Origin: Quatrionicoccus australiensis | Lineage (GTDB): Bacteria; Pseudomonadota; Gammaproteobacteria; Burkholderiales; Rhodocyclaceae | DNA length: 64,000 nucleotides | Direction: 5' to 3' | Assembly: GCF_020510525.1 (NCBI RefSeq) | Contig: NZ_CP075188.1 | Span: forward strand, 1,736,001 to 1,800,000 | Part shown: positions 1-8,743 of the stretch, in pieces | Layout of the letters: every line of letters starts with the position of its first letter | Numbering within the stretch: the stretch's first letter is position 1 | Notes under the pieces: model-generated | The model's database searches: none | What the model saw: only the letters and a program-made list of their open reading frames with translations | Told to the model about the DNA's origin: nothing | Translations under genes and position numbers: made by a program

Positions 1-1710
1 CACGACGCCAAAGGTGTTTCTGAGTTCGTTGGCGGCGAGGTGGCGGATATCCTTGCCGTCGAGGGCGATATGGCCTTCGTTGGGTTGGTAGAAACCGAGC
101 AACAGTTTGGCCAGGGTACTTTTGCCGCAACCGGAGGGGCCCATCAGCACGGTAAGGTGGCCGGGTTTCAGGCTCAGGCTGAGATTCTTGTAGAGCCAGG
201 GGTGGTGTTCGGAATAGCGAAAGGCAAGATGTTGCAGGTCGATGCGGCCCGGCCCCTGGTTCTCGCGGGTCGGTGTCAGGGTGTGCGGTTCATGCGGCAT
301 GTCGAGAATGTCGCCGAGGCGTTTGACGGCGATATTGGCCTGCTGGAATTCCTGCCACAAGCCGACGAGTCGCAACAGCGGCTGGCTCATCCGTCCGGCA
401 AACATCTGGAAGGCAACCAGCATGCCCACCGTAAAGCCATCGTTCTGCATGACCAGCAAGGCACCGACGACCAGGATGGCCAGTGTCATGACTTGTTCGA
501 GGCCGTTGGCGATGACGTTGTAGGTATTGCCGACCTGCTTGGTCGAGAAGCCGGCCGCCAGATATTGGGCGAGGAAGTCGCCGTATTTCTTGTCGATGTC
601 GGCTTCCATCTGCAATGACTTCACCGTCGCCATGCCCGCGACGTACTCGGTGAGAAAGGACTGGTTTCTGGCGCCAAGCATGAACTGCAGGTTGAGCTTG
701 TCGCGAAATACCGGGGCGACCAGGAAGCTGATGAAGGCGATGGCACCGAGCAAACCGACGGCGATCAGCGAGAGTTGCCAGCTATAGGCAAACATCACGG
801 CCAGGAAGATGAGCAGGAAGGGGAAATCGAGGACCAGCGTGACGGCGGCGCTAGAGACGAATTCGCGGATGGTTTCGACGCCGTGCAGGCGGGCGACCAG
901 GGTGCCGGTGGGACGGTTCTCGAAATAGGGCAGCGGCAGCCTGAGCAGGTGCCGGAAGACCTGGCTACCGAGCACAGCATCGATGCGGTTGCCGGTGTGC
1001 AGCACCAGGTACTGACGCAACCAGGTCATGGTGCTGGTGAACAGCATGAACATGACGAGTGCCACGCCCAGTACGATCAGGGTGCTGTTGGTTTGGTGGA
1101 CGACGACCTTGTCGATGATGACCTGGGTGAACAGCGGCGTCGCCAAACCGACCAGTTGAATGGACAGGCTGGCGAGCAGCACGTCGCGCCAGATGGTTTT
1201 GTGTTTGAGGAGTTCGGGGATGAACCATTTAAACCCGAATTCCTTCTTCTCGGCCGTGAAACCGGGAACTTCGTCACCCTTATTGGTGCCGCTGGCTTCA
1301 CGGGAAATCAGGATGATTTCGGCTTCGAACTGGGTGGCGACTTCTTCGACCGCGATGGTTTCCGGGGTTTGCGAGCCAGCCCGAAAATAGAGAAGCTTCT
1401 GGCCATCCGTCTTGAGGACGAGGACGGGAATGGTGGCCTGCGGTGTTTCTGCTTCGGGTACGGTTTCCGGAGTCGCGCGCAGGAAAGCAATGGACGGCAG
1501 CGGCAGCTTCAACCAATCCAGATGGGCGGTGGTGCAAGTCCCGGTTTTATAGCCCAGCGCCCGGGCGGATTCGTGGAAGGTTTCCAGCGAATACGGCGGC
1601 GGGAATTCCTGCGCGACGAGATTGGCATCGAATGGCTGGCGATAAAGGCTGCAGAGGCTACCGAGCAGCCACAGCACATCGTTGTCCCGCAGCTTTCCCA
1701 CTGATGCCAT
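1..1710 (-). CDS. Type I secretion-type ABC transporter (peptidase C39-like domain, membrane domain, ATPase), 3' part missing
   Basis: The first 570 codons lie in the window; the C-terminus runs off the left edge. Residues 1 to about 140 resemble the C39-like N-terminal domain of HlyB/LapB-type exporters. A six-helix membrane domain follows (about 150-430), then the start of the nucleotide-binding domain with Walker A GPSGCGKST near residue 522. Exporters of this family move an RTX-type protein or peptide across both membranes together with an HlyD-type adaptor and an outer-membrane channel. I do not see the canonical peptidase Cys motif, so substrate binding without cleavage is more likely (inference). 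The ATG at 1708-1710 fits the family N-terminus. No partner gene is visible on this side. Confidence 0.85.
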   Translation of the reverse strand, partial: MASVGKLRDNDVLWLLGSLCSLYRQPFDANLVAQEFPPPYSLETFHESARALGYKTGTCTTAHLDWLKLPLPSIAFLRATPETVPEAETPQATIPVLVLKTDGQKLLYFRAGSQTPETIAVEEVATQFEAEIILISREASGTNKGDEVPGFTAEKKEFGFKWFIPELLKHKTIWRDVLLASLSIQLVGLATPLFTQVIIDKVVVHQTNSTLIVLGVALVMFMLFTSTMTWLRQYLVLHTGNRIDAVLGSQVFRHLLRLPLPYFENRPTGTLVARLHGVETIREFVSSAAVTLVLDFPFLLIFLAVMFAYSWQLSLIAVGLLGAIAFISFLVAPVFRDKLNLQFMLGARNQSFLTEYVAGMATVKSLQMEADIDKKYGDFLAQYLAAGFSTKQVGNTYNVIANGLEQVMTLAILVVGALLVMQNDGFTVGMLVAFQMFAGRMSQPLLRLVGLWQEFQQANIAVKRLGDILDMPHEPHTLTPTRENQGPGRIDLQHLAFRYSEHHPWLYKNLSLSLKPGHLTVLMGPSGCGKSTLAKLLLGFYQPNEGHIALDGKDIRHLAANELRNTFGVV

Positions 1711-1930
1711 TGTTATCTGAATAGCCCATTTTAGTTAAGGGCATTCTGAGTACGAGACCATGCCACGTCAATACAACAAACGTCATATTTCGTACGTTTT
1801 TTTGCATATCTGGAACAAATTAACGGAGCGTGCATTGGGGGGGGCAACTCAGTTCAGACCTTCGTGATATTTCAAAAGGATATGAAATATGGGAGTATTA
1901 AAAGCGAGATCGAGAGGAGATTCGTCCCTG

Positions 1931-2026
1931 ATGACTTGGGATATCGTGGTTTATTTTGCTTTACCACTGCTGGCATTGGTCGCCCTGCTTGTCATGCTCT
2001 CCGGCACGCGATCATCCAAGTCGTAG
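1931..2026 (+). CDS. Possible 31-residue single-pass membrane protein
   Basis: A short open frame encodes MTWDIVVYFALPLLALVALLVM followed by a polar tail (SGTRSSKS), with the hydrophobic stretch covering about residues 4-22. An AGGAGA ribosome-binding site lies about 10 bases upstream. It sits in the otherwise empty interval between the ABC transporter and the 2094-2657 gene. The size and topology resemble small regulatory membrane peptides, but no family is recognised. Confidence 0.4.
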   Translation: MTWDIVVYFALPLLALVALLVMLSGTRSSKS

Positions 2027-2093
2027 CCGCCATGTCGGAATGATCTGTTCCAACGAGGTGTGGGCGGGTGCCGGAGAGGTTAATTCAGTGCGC

Positions 2094-2657
2094 TCAGCGT
2101 GCTTTTTCTGGGGTATCAAGAACGCCAGATTGTTTTAGCGTGCGCCACGGCACGACAAACATTTTGAGTAAAACTGCACCTGCGCCCAGCCAGATGAGGC
2201 CGAGAAGAATTTGGCCCAACATCCGTTTCCATTCTGGCTCGGCAGAAAGCGCCACCTGGAAAATTCCGCCACAGAGAATGGCGCTCAGAATACTGAGCTG
2301 TATCCAGCCATAAATAGGCATCAAGCGACTACGATCAATGATGAACTCGGTGCGAGTGATACGGATGTGGCCCGCACGCTTCAACCAGCGGATTTCGTCA
2401 TCCGAGAGATCGTATTTATTCTGAAAGTCGATGGTTTCCTCACGAACTACTTTGGTTGCCTTAAATCCGAAGCGATACCCAAACAACCGGTCATTGTCTT
2501 TGGCGACGCGATCCAGTTTCTCTTTGGTCCAGGTGGCCAATACCAGCTTGATGCTGCCGGGGATGAAATACTCGTGGTAGTCCCGGCCGGCATTGCGTTG
2601 TTCGAGGGCCAGATTCAGTTGAGTGATGTCGAGGTCTTGCGGTTGCTCGTCCTTCAT
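2094..2657 (-). CDS. Hypothetical two-helix membrane protein with an NAGRDYHE peptide
   Basis: This 187-residue protein begins MKDEQPQDLD. I chose ATG 2655-2657 because AAGGGAG lies 8 bases ahead; the longer frame reads back through the neighbouring gene. The soluble N-terminal half contains QRNAGRDYHE near residue 20, and two hydrophobic segments lie at about 105-125 and 140-160. The same ten-residue peptide forms the C-terminus of the adjacent repressor (2689-3351), which is encoded just upstream on the same strand, so the two may be co-transcribed. No family recognised. Confidence 0.7.
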   Translation of the reverse strand: MKDEQPQDLDITQLNLALEQRNAGRDYHEYFIPGSIKLVLATWTKEKLDRVAKDNDRLFGYRFGFKATKVVREETIDFQNKYDLSDDEIRWLKRAGHIRITRTEFIIDRSRLMPIYGWIQLSILSAILCGGIFQVALSAEPEWKRMLGQILLGLIWLGAGAVLLKMFVVPWRTLKQSGVLDTPEKAR

Positions 2658-2688
2658 GATGCACTCCCTTACGGTTGAGAAAAACCGT

Positions 2689-3351
2689 TCAGCCCTCGTG
2701 ATAGTCACGTCCCGCATTGCGTTGCGAGGGGCTGATATTGATCTGTATGGTGCTGCCGGATGAGCGGGCCAGGGCGGCCACCTTATCAATGGGCTTTCGG
2801 GCCTCGAAATGCGCCATGGCGGCTGCCAGCAAATTGCGCCGCTGGGCGCCGGCATCGGTGGTCCACAATTGCCCGTTGTACAGTTCTATCGCGAGTTCCG
2901 CATCGGGATCGGTCGGGGCAACCAGGTCGAGAAAGGCGCGGATATCGGGTTCGGCGGCGGCTTCCTGCAAGCGGCCGTCGCGAATCAGGAGCAGCAAGGC
3001 TTTTGCCGTCGGGTTGGCGTCGATGATCGCCGAACGGGCCACAGCAATCTGCAATCGAACGGTCCGCAGCAGGTCAAGATCGATACCGCTATTCCCTGTG
3101 AGGTTTCCTTCGCCCGTGAGCAGCCAATCGACGGAAATGCCGAAGGTGGTCCGCACGGCATAGAGAAACTCCGCACCCGGCTTTTTCTGACCGCGCACCA
3201 CGTCACTGACGAAACCGGCCGAAATGCCCAGCGTACGGGCAAATTCCGATTGATTCAGGCCAGTATGGGAAATCGCTTGCGCGAAGCGGAGAGCCAGTCC
3301 CTCCAGTCCAAGCGGGGCATCTCCCCAATTTCCTTGATTTGATATTCTCAT
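2689..3351 (-). CDS. XRE-family repressor, Mu c-like position
   Basis: This 220-residue protein has an N-terminal helix-turn-helix of about 60 residues (motif NQSEFARTLGISAGFVSDVV). A longer C-terminal region ends in SQRNAGRDYHEG. It is transcribed away from a Ner-like gene (3422-3709) across a 70-bp gap, the arrangement of the early control region of Mu-like transposable phages. It probably represses the divergent promoter (inference). The tail peptide also occurs in the next gene downstream. No ribosome-binding site is obvious ahead of the ATG at 3351. Confidence 0.8.
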   Translation of the reverse strand: MRISNQGNWGDAPLGLEGLALRFAQAISHTGLNQSEFARTLGISAGFVSDVVRGQKKPGAEFLYAVRTTFGISVDWLLTGEGNLTGNSGIDLDLLRTVRLQIAVARSAIIDANPTAKALLLLIRDGRLQEAAAEPDIRAFLDLVAPTDPDAELAIELYNGQLWTTDAGAQRRNLLAAAMAHFEARKPIDKVAALARSSGSTIQINISPSQRNAGRDYHEG

Positions 3352-3421
3352 ATAGCGTATATTTGTCTCTATCGCGAATGTCGTTATCCGCTAACAGATA
3401 GGCTACTCTTCTAATAAACCA
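3352..3421. promoter_or_regulatory. Divergent control region between repressor and Ner-like gene
   Basis: This 70-bp AT-richer gap holds related short words (ATAGCGTA, TATCGCGA, TATCCGCTA) spaced along it. They could be operator half-sites for the flanking DNA-binding proteins. The assignment rests on position and repetition only. Confidence 0.35.
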
Positions 3422-3709
3422 ATGTCACCTCAATTGAGCATGGACGCTATCGAAATTAGCTATCGCCTGCGCCGCCTTGGCAAGACGCAGGCCCAGATCG
3501 CCCGGGATGTTGGCGTTTCCGGCGGCGTGGTCAGCAACGTCATCTATGGCCGGATCTCGGCGTATGCCGTGGCGCAACACATTGCCGGCCTGCTCGGGCT
3601 TTCGATTGAAGAGCTCTGGCCGGAGCGTTACGTATTCAAGCCCCGCCATGCAGTATCGAAACGGCTCCCGCATGAGGATGGCGCAACCGATGGGGAGGTT
3701 AAGCCATGA
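3422..3709 (+). CDS. Ner-like winged-helix DNA-binding protein
   Basis: This 95-residue protein begins MSPQLSMDAIEISYRLRRLG; a second possible start is the Met at residue 7. Its core (AQIARDVGVSGGVVSNVIYG, then SIEELWPERY) matches the Ner/Nlp family, small regulators that in phage Mu switch off early transcription. It is divergent from an XRE repressor, as in Mu. The transposition genes expected downstream are missing; an IS21 element lies there instead, so this is probably a phage remnant. Confidence 0.8.
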   Translation: MSPQLSMDAIEISYRLRRLGKTQAQIARDVGVSGGVVSNVIYGRISAYAVAQHIAGLLGLSIEELWPERYVFKPRHAVSKRLPHEDGATDGEVKP

Positions 3710-3746
3710 CCTGACGCTCAATGTCAATTTGGGGCCAGGAAAAGCA

Positions 3747-3778
3747 AAAGGGCTCGGAGTACCACCTCCAAGCCCTTT
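3747..3778. terminator. Hairpin downstream of the Ner-like gene
   Basis: AAAGGGCT (3747-3754) pairs with AGCCCTTT (3771-3778), and GGAG/CTCC extend the stem inside. An A-rich stretch precedes it. It lies 40 bp after the Ner stop, which fits a transcription end in either direction. Confidence 0.5.
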
Positions 3779-3954
3779 CAGAACTTCCGTAACTAAACTT
3801 CGCACGGATTTTGCGATTCCTCTAGCCGGTCTGTCAAGACCGGCGGCCTTCCCTATGTTCCCAATGATCGGCTCCGGCGCCTTCCAGAAGGATGGCGCAC
3901 GCGGGTCTCACCTGGAGAAACAGCCGTCTGCGCCCTGGCGCGGCCGGCATCATC

Positions 3955-5490
3955 ATGGCCAACAGGAGAATCGCCATGCGCAAAATTCGGCAAGTTCTGC
4001 GCCTTGCTTTTGAAGCCGGCGCCAGCCGGCGTCGTATCGCCAGGAGTCTTGGACTCAGTCGCGATGTCGTGACCGATTATCTGACACGAGCTACAGCGAC
4101 CGGTCTTAACTGGCCGCTGCCGCCCGATCTCGATGACGCGCAATTGGAGGATCGGCTCTTTCCCCCAATGAGCGTGAATGCGCTTCGCAAGCCGGAACCG
4201 GCGTGGGCGGTCATTCATCACGAAATGAAACGTAAGGGGGCCACGCTGCAGGTGCTACACGAGGAATTTTTAGCTGAACAGCCGAGTGGCATCGGCTACA
4301 GTCTATTTTGTGATCGTTATCGCGAATGGCAGCAGGGTTTGAAGCGTTACATGCGGCAAACCCATGTCGCTGGCGAGCGGGTGTTTGTCGACTATGCAGG
4401 ATCGACGGTCGTCATCCTTGATCCAGAGACCGGGGAAGTGCGAAAGGCCCAAATTTTTGTCGGGATACTCGGTGCGTCGAATTACACCTACGCCGAGGCG
4501 CATTGGAGCCAGCAGTTGCCCGACTGGATTGCCGCCCACACGCGAATGTTCGAGTTCTTCGGCGGGGTTCCGCAGGCCGTCGTTTGCGACAACCTGAAAT
4601 CGGCGGTCACCAAGGCAAGCCGCACCGAACCGAAAGTGCATCCGGCCTATCTGCATCTGGCAGAACACTACAACACGCTGATTCTGCCAGCCCGGCCACG
4701 CAAGCCCAAAGACAAAGCCAAAGCTGAAAACGCCGTGCTGATCGTCGAGCGCTGGATTCTGTTTCGCTTGCGCAAGCGGGTTTTTACGAACTTGCTGGAA
4801 TTGAATGAAGCGATTTGCGAATTGCTCAATGATCTGAATGAGCGCAAGTTCCAAAAGCTTCCTGGTTCCCGGCGCACGCAATTCGAAGCGCTGGATCAAC
4901 CGGAACTCACGGCGTTGCCGACACAGGCCTTCGAATACACCGAGTTCCGCAAGGTCCGCATTGGGCTCGATGGCTGTTTCGATGTCGACGGGTGTATCTA
5001 CAGTGCGCCCTTCACCCTTTGCAAACAATCGATCGAATTGCGGATCACGTCGGCCACCATTGAAATCCTGCATCGTGGTCGACGAGTGGCGAGCCACGCC
5101 AGAAGTGGTGGCGTGGTGCCGGTCATTGATCCTCAGCATCTGCAACCGGCGGATCGCTACTTTGGATTATGGAGCGCAGACCATGAATTGGTCTGGGCGA
5201 CGACGATCGGTCCGAATACCCGAGCCTTCCTGCAGATCCTGCTATCGACGACGAAGCTCAAGGAGCAAGGTTACCGCTCAGCCGGCGCGTTGAAACGTAT
5301 GGAAAAGGAATTCGGCGCCGAACGTCTGGAGGCTGGGTGTACACGTGCCATCGATATCGGCGCCAATTCATTGAGTAGTGTGCGCTCAATTCTACGGACG
5401 GGACTGGATCAGCAGCAAGCACCCGATGACGACTTCCAGGAAGCCTCCTTCCATCACCCGAATGTACGCGGGTCCGACTATTACCATTAA
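3955..5490 (+). CDS. istA: IS21-family transposase IstA
   Basis: This 511-residue DDE transposase begins MANRRIAMRKIRQVLRL. It has an N-terminal helix-turn-helix (SRRRIARSLGLSRDVVTDYL) and an rve-type integrase core: FVDYAGSTV, then VVCDNLKSAV, then KAKAENAV supplying the glutamate. Met-8 at 3976 has the better ribosome-binding site (AGGAG at 3963-3967) and may be the true start. It joins element ends to target DNA with help from IstB. The gene looks intact. Confidence 0.92.
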   Translation: MANRRIAMRKIRQVLRLAFEAGASRRRIARSLGLSRDVVTDYLTRATATGLNWPLPPDLDDAQLEDRLFPPMSVNALRKPEPAWAVIHHEMKRKGATLQVLHEEFLAEQPSGIGYSLFCDRYREWQQGLKRYMRQTHVAGERVFVDYAGSTVVILDPETGEVRKAQIFVGILGASNYTYAEAHWSQQLPDWIAAHTRMFEFFGGVPQAVVCDNLKSAVTKASRTEPKVHPAYLHLAEHYNTLILPARPRKPKDKAKAENAVLIVERWILFRLRKRVFTNLLELNEAICELLNDLNERKFQKLPGSRRTQFEALDQPELTALPTQAFEYTEFRKVRIGLDGCFDVDGCIYSAPFTLCKQSIELRITSATIEILHRGRRVASHARSGGVVPVIDPQHLQPADRYFGLWSADHELVWATTIGPNTRAFLQILLSTTKLKEQGYRSAGALKRMEKEFGAERLEAGCTRAIDIGANSLSSVRSILRTGLDQQQAPDDDFQEASFHHPNVRGSDYYH

Positions 5491-5506
5491 TTGAGGGAAA
5501 ACAACC

Positions 5507-6259
5507 ATGATGATACAAGACACCCTACATAAGCTTAACGAGATGAAGCTATTTGGCATGGCCAAAGGTTTCGAGGATCAACTGGCCAGCACACTGGCCG
5601 GACCGCTGAGTTTCGAAGAGCGATTCGGATTGCTGGTCGATCAGGAATCCACCTGCCGGGAGAATCGAAAATTGCAGCGCCTTCTGCTGTTGGCCAAGTT
5701 GCGTGAGAGTGCATGTGTAGAAGACATTGATTTCCGGCCAGGTCGTGGGCTGGATCGGGCTGAGATCGCTTCGCTGGCTTTGGGCAACTGGATTCGGCAT
5801 GGGCATAACCTGATCACGACTGGCCCGACAGGGAGTGGTAAAACCTGGCTGGCATGTGCTTTTGGTAATCAGGCCTGTCGGCAGGGGATGTCCGTCAGCT
5901 TTCTGCGTTTGCCCTTGTTGTTAGAAGATTTGGCGGTGTCGCACGGCGATGGCAGTTTCCGTAAGCGGCTCATGCAACTGGCCAAAGTCGATCTACTGGT
6001 TTTAGACGACTTCGGGATGGCGGCGCTCAATGCGGTTGGGCGTAATGATCTGCTTGAGGTAATTGAATGCCGCAACGGCACTCGTTCGACGCTGATCACC
6101 AGCCAATTGCCTGTGGATCGCTGGCACGACTACCTGAGCGGCGGCAATCCGACGGTGGCGGATGCCATCCTGGATCGTCTGGTCAGCGGCTCGCACCGCC
6201 TTGAACTGAAGGGGGAGTCGATGCGTAAACAGCGGGCACGGAAATCAGCGACGACCTGA
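5507..6259 (+). CDS. istB: IS21-family ATPase IstB (transposition helper)
   Basis: This 250-residue DnaC-like AAA+ ATPase has Walker A GPTGSGKT near residue 106 and Walker B LLVLDDFGMA. It starts 16 bases after istA stops, in the usual istA-istB order. IstB assembles on target DNA and recruits or activates IstA. It appears full length. Confidence 0.92.
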   Translation: MMIQDTLHKLNEMKLFGMAKGFEDQLASTLAGPLSFEERFGLLVDQESTCRENRKLQRLLLLAKLRESACVEDIDFRPGRGLDRAEIASLALGNWIRHGHNLITTGPTGSGKTWLACAFGNQACRQGMSVSFLRLPLLLEDLAVSHGDGSFRKRLMQLAKVDLLVLDDFGMAALNAVGRNDLLEVIECRNGTRSTLITSQLPVDRWHDYLSGGNPTVADAILDRLVSGSHRLELKGESMRKQRARKSATT

Positions 6260-6306
6260 GCGCAACCGGCTCAAAAAATGAACCCGCCTGCGTGGCGGGT
6301 TTCCTT

Positions 6307-6435
6307 TGGAATGAGTGGCCGACTTTGGATCGGAATGGCTGGTAGGGTTTCGAGTGGAGCGGGTGGCTGCTTTCGACTGGAATCAGTGGCAGGGTTTGAA
6401 TCGGAATCGGTGGCTGGTTTGGGGTGGAATACGCA
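6307..6435 (+). repeat. IS21 right-end multiple repeats (IstA-binding array)
   Basis: Six copies of YGGAAT or a one-base variant begin at 6307, 6331, 6355, 6378, 6402 and 6425, a period of 23-24 bp. Each is followed by a TGGC/TGGT-like word and a TTT-containing word. Arrays of this kind at IS21 ends are the sites where IstA binds. Confidence 0.7.
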
Positions 6436-6585
6436 CTTGACTCAGGGGGCCACTTCAGTCTGACCCCAATGCCGTTACTTTCTCTTTTTTGTGGTTGGTT
6501 TGTGCGGAAATCTATTGGCATTTTTCATGTCGTGATAACCACAATGGCGCCTGTATCACCATCATCAACTACATGAGGATTCATC

Positions 6586-6915
6586 ATGAACCAAAAACCA
6601 GCACCTAGCAGTATTTCCCAGGCCACCGAGGACCTGTGCGAGATTCCCCACTTGTATGCGCAATACAAAGGAGAATCCCATGAGGAGCGGGCTAGGGCTT
6701 ATCTCGCGGTTGAGGAAGCTTTCGAGCGAGTCCGAGACTATCTTGACCGGCAAAACACGGAGGCCCCGAGAGATTGGGAGGCGGAGACGGACTTAAAAGC
6801 CGCCTACCTGCAGGCTCAGGAGATTTTGGAACAATCGTTCAATTCCCACATTGCGGCTTTCCGCGTGGAGCTGGCCCGGATCAAGGAAATGTCCCTTTGG
6901 GGGAGCAAAAAATGA
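6586..6915 (+). CDS. Hypothetical protein, first gene of a two-gene unit
   Basis: This 109-residue acidic, helix-rich protein begins MNQKPAPSSISQATEDL. GAGG lies ahead of the ATG. Its stop overlaps the start of the next gene (ATGA at 6912-6915), implying translational coupling. It has no signal peptide or membrane segment, and no family is recognised. Confidence 0.7.
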   Translation: MNQKPAPSSISQATEDLCEIPHLYAQYKGESHEERARAYLAVEEAFERVRDYLDRQNTEAPRDWEAETDLKAAYLQAQEILEQSFNSHIAAFRVELARIKEMSLWGSKK

Positions 6916-7304
6916 CGGATTACTCCCATTGGACGGAAGAGGAGGTGGAGTTTGATCCTGTGGTCATGGCGGAGGACATAGCACTGGCGGATCGGGTGCT
7001 GGATACTTTCTATTCCGAGTTATCCTCGGGGCGCCTCCCCGATTGGCAGGATATAACCTCCGAGCTTAGGCAGGCCGTTTTCTTACTCCACGCCTGCTCG
7101 GATAGGTCTTGGGAATGGCTCTTCGAGCAAGATATATGGAAAGAACTCCGTTCATCTGACGGGGCTCCCATTTACTATAGCAAGCTCCTTCCTCTGATTC
7201 CTAGCTTTCGTCTCCTTGTCCAGGCGTCCATTGGCGGGAGGATATCTCGTGAAAGTAGGGAGCGTACCCCGGCACCTGCGGACGATGGGGATGTGCTTTT
7301 CTAG
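6912..7304 (+). CDS. Hypothetical protein, second gene of a two-gene unit
   Basis: This 130-residue protein begins MTDYSHWTEEEVEFD and overlaps the previous stop by 4 bases. It is rich in acidic and aromatic residues (SWEWLFEQDIW), with a polar, Pro-rich C-terminal tail. Family and function are unknown. It is followed by a 187-bp AT-rich interval in which I see no gene. Confidence 0.65.
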   Translation: MTDYSHWTEEEVEFDPVVMAEDIALADRVLDTFYSELSSGRLPDWQDITSELRQAVFLLHACSDRSWEWLFEQDIWKELRSSDGAPIYYSKLLPLIPSFRLLVQASIGGRISRESRERTPAPADDGDVLF

Positions 7305-7491
7305 CAGCCTGTCGGACTAATATATGTGAATAAAAGTGGAATAAAAGGGGCCAGGCTCAAATTATCAATCGCCCCGTAGCTGCCATCTGTGGCCAAATCG
7401 AGAGACTAAAAAGTTGGCTTGTTATTCCATGTGGTTCGCGTCACGATGATGGCATGAGCGCTATTTCCTGCAGCGCAGCTGAGAGTAATAA

Positions 7492-8741
7492 ATGTCACTC
7501 ACTCGTCTATTCGTGGTTTCTTTTTTATGCGTCAGCCTGGGCGCAGCGGCGGGATTCCCGTTTATGTCAAAAACGGTTTCCTGGAACGAAGAGGTTTTGC
7601 TTTCCAACGGGCAACTACTCTTGGTTCATCGCGATGCCACCTATGGGCCGGATGAATGGGGCCGATCTGGTAGAGGGCGCCTCAAAAAGCAATCGATTCA
7701 CTTTTCTCTCGATGGAAAAAAAGTGAAGTGGGAAAATGATGACAAGTGGTTTTTTTGACTACATGCCAGACATTCTTGACGTCATCGGCAACACCCCCTT
7801 CTTAGTTATGCCGATACATGATTGGGCACCATGCAACAAATACGATTTTCCCCAAGAAGGTCTCGTTGCGTTTGCTTTTAAAAATGAAATGTGGAGGCGT
7901 ATTCCACTTGTCGAATTGCCAGCAAATCTGAAAGTGAACCTACTTCGAAGTACCCATGACATACGCTACGGGAAAGAATACAGGGACAAACTGATTACGC
8001 CGCAAGACAAAGTCAGATTAGAAGGCGGTGCTGGTTGGGGGGGGCACAAAGCCAGGACAGCCAATTTTAGAGGCTAGTAAGTTCTACGTAGCGAAAGAAG
8101 AGTCATGTGCGCGCATTCACCCATTACCTAATCCTCAACTTGAGGAGGCTGCGGAACAGAACATCAGGGCGGAAATGAATGCCCCTGTGCTGACAGCCAA
8201 AGTCAAACAATCCTCTGGCGTGCCCCAAACCGTTACTGCCGACGATTGTCAAAAAGCACAGGGAAACTGGACCGGCTCAGGCTACCTCCGCAATAACTGC
8301 AAAGGAATCGTAGAAGGCATTGAGAACATTCGCCAATATCGCGATGGCGGCGGATGGCATATGGTTGGACACTCGCTTCTTTTGAAGAATGGAAATCAGA
8401 TTCCCATAAAACAGACTGCCATCCAATTGGCGAAAGCGCCTGCTTTGATGGAGGTAGTGGTCTGCGGTGAGAGCGATGTCTTCGCGATAAAAAGACGAGA
8501 CAAAGAGCAGCTAATTGTTCATCGCTTTACGCAAACCGGGAATCCAATCGGTGCATTGCGGGTTGATCTTCCCGATATTTCTCAGTTCATTCCGGAGGGA
8601 AAGTGGCCGATGCTTTGGGAGGTTCAGGTCACGAAAGAGAGCCTCACAATCACTCTCGGAAACTACTCCTATACAAATACAGCCGGACATGGAGGAGTGC
8701 TTGAGCAACAAGTCACCTACACAGTGCAATTGCCAAAGTGA
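7492..8741 (+). pseudogene. Exported protein gene with two homopolymer frameshifts
   Basis: Three overlapping frames (7492-7758, 7736-8077, 8028-8741) join into one protein of about 415 residues. Joining requires one fewer T in the T7 run at 7750-7756 and one fewer G in the G8 run at 8037-8044. After correction the text reads smoothly (DKWFFDYMPD and GAGWGGTKPGQP). The N-terminus (MSLTRLFVVSFLCVSLGAAAG) is a signal peptide. The C-terminal part ends in a beta-rich region closing TYTVQLPK. No family recognised. It could be a true pseudogene, a phase-variable gene or sequencing error in the homopolymers. Confidence 0.75.
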
Positions 8742-8743
8742 CC

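Larger units (their letters stand above)
3812..6435 (+). mobile_element. IS21-family insertion sequence (istA-istB)
   Basis: The element carries an istA/istB pair. Outside the genes the right end has a series of 23-24-bp repeats, the IstA-binding pattern of this family. The right end reads TGCGTATTCC on the minus strand (to 6435); the best left-end partner is TGCGATTCC at 3812-3820. No target duplication is visible at these ends, so the exact boundaries are uncertain, although the family assignment is firm. It follows directly on the Mu-like control region. Confidence 0.75.

Noticed and set aside
775..1704. 309-codon plus-strand frame
   Set aside because: Antisense to the ABC transporter gene, which reads continuously through the same DNA.
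3800..6445. Target-site duplication of the IS21 element
   Set aside because: The bases outside 3812 and 6435 do not match; ends left provisional.
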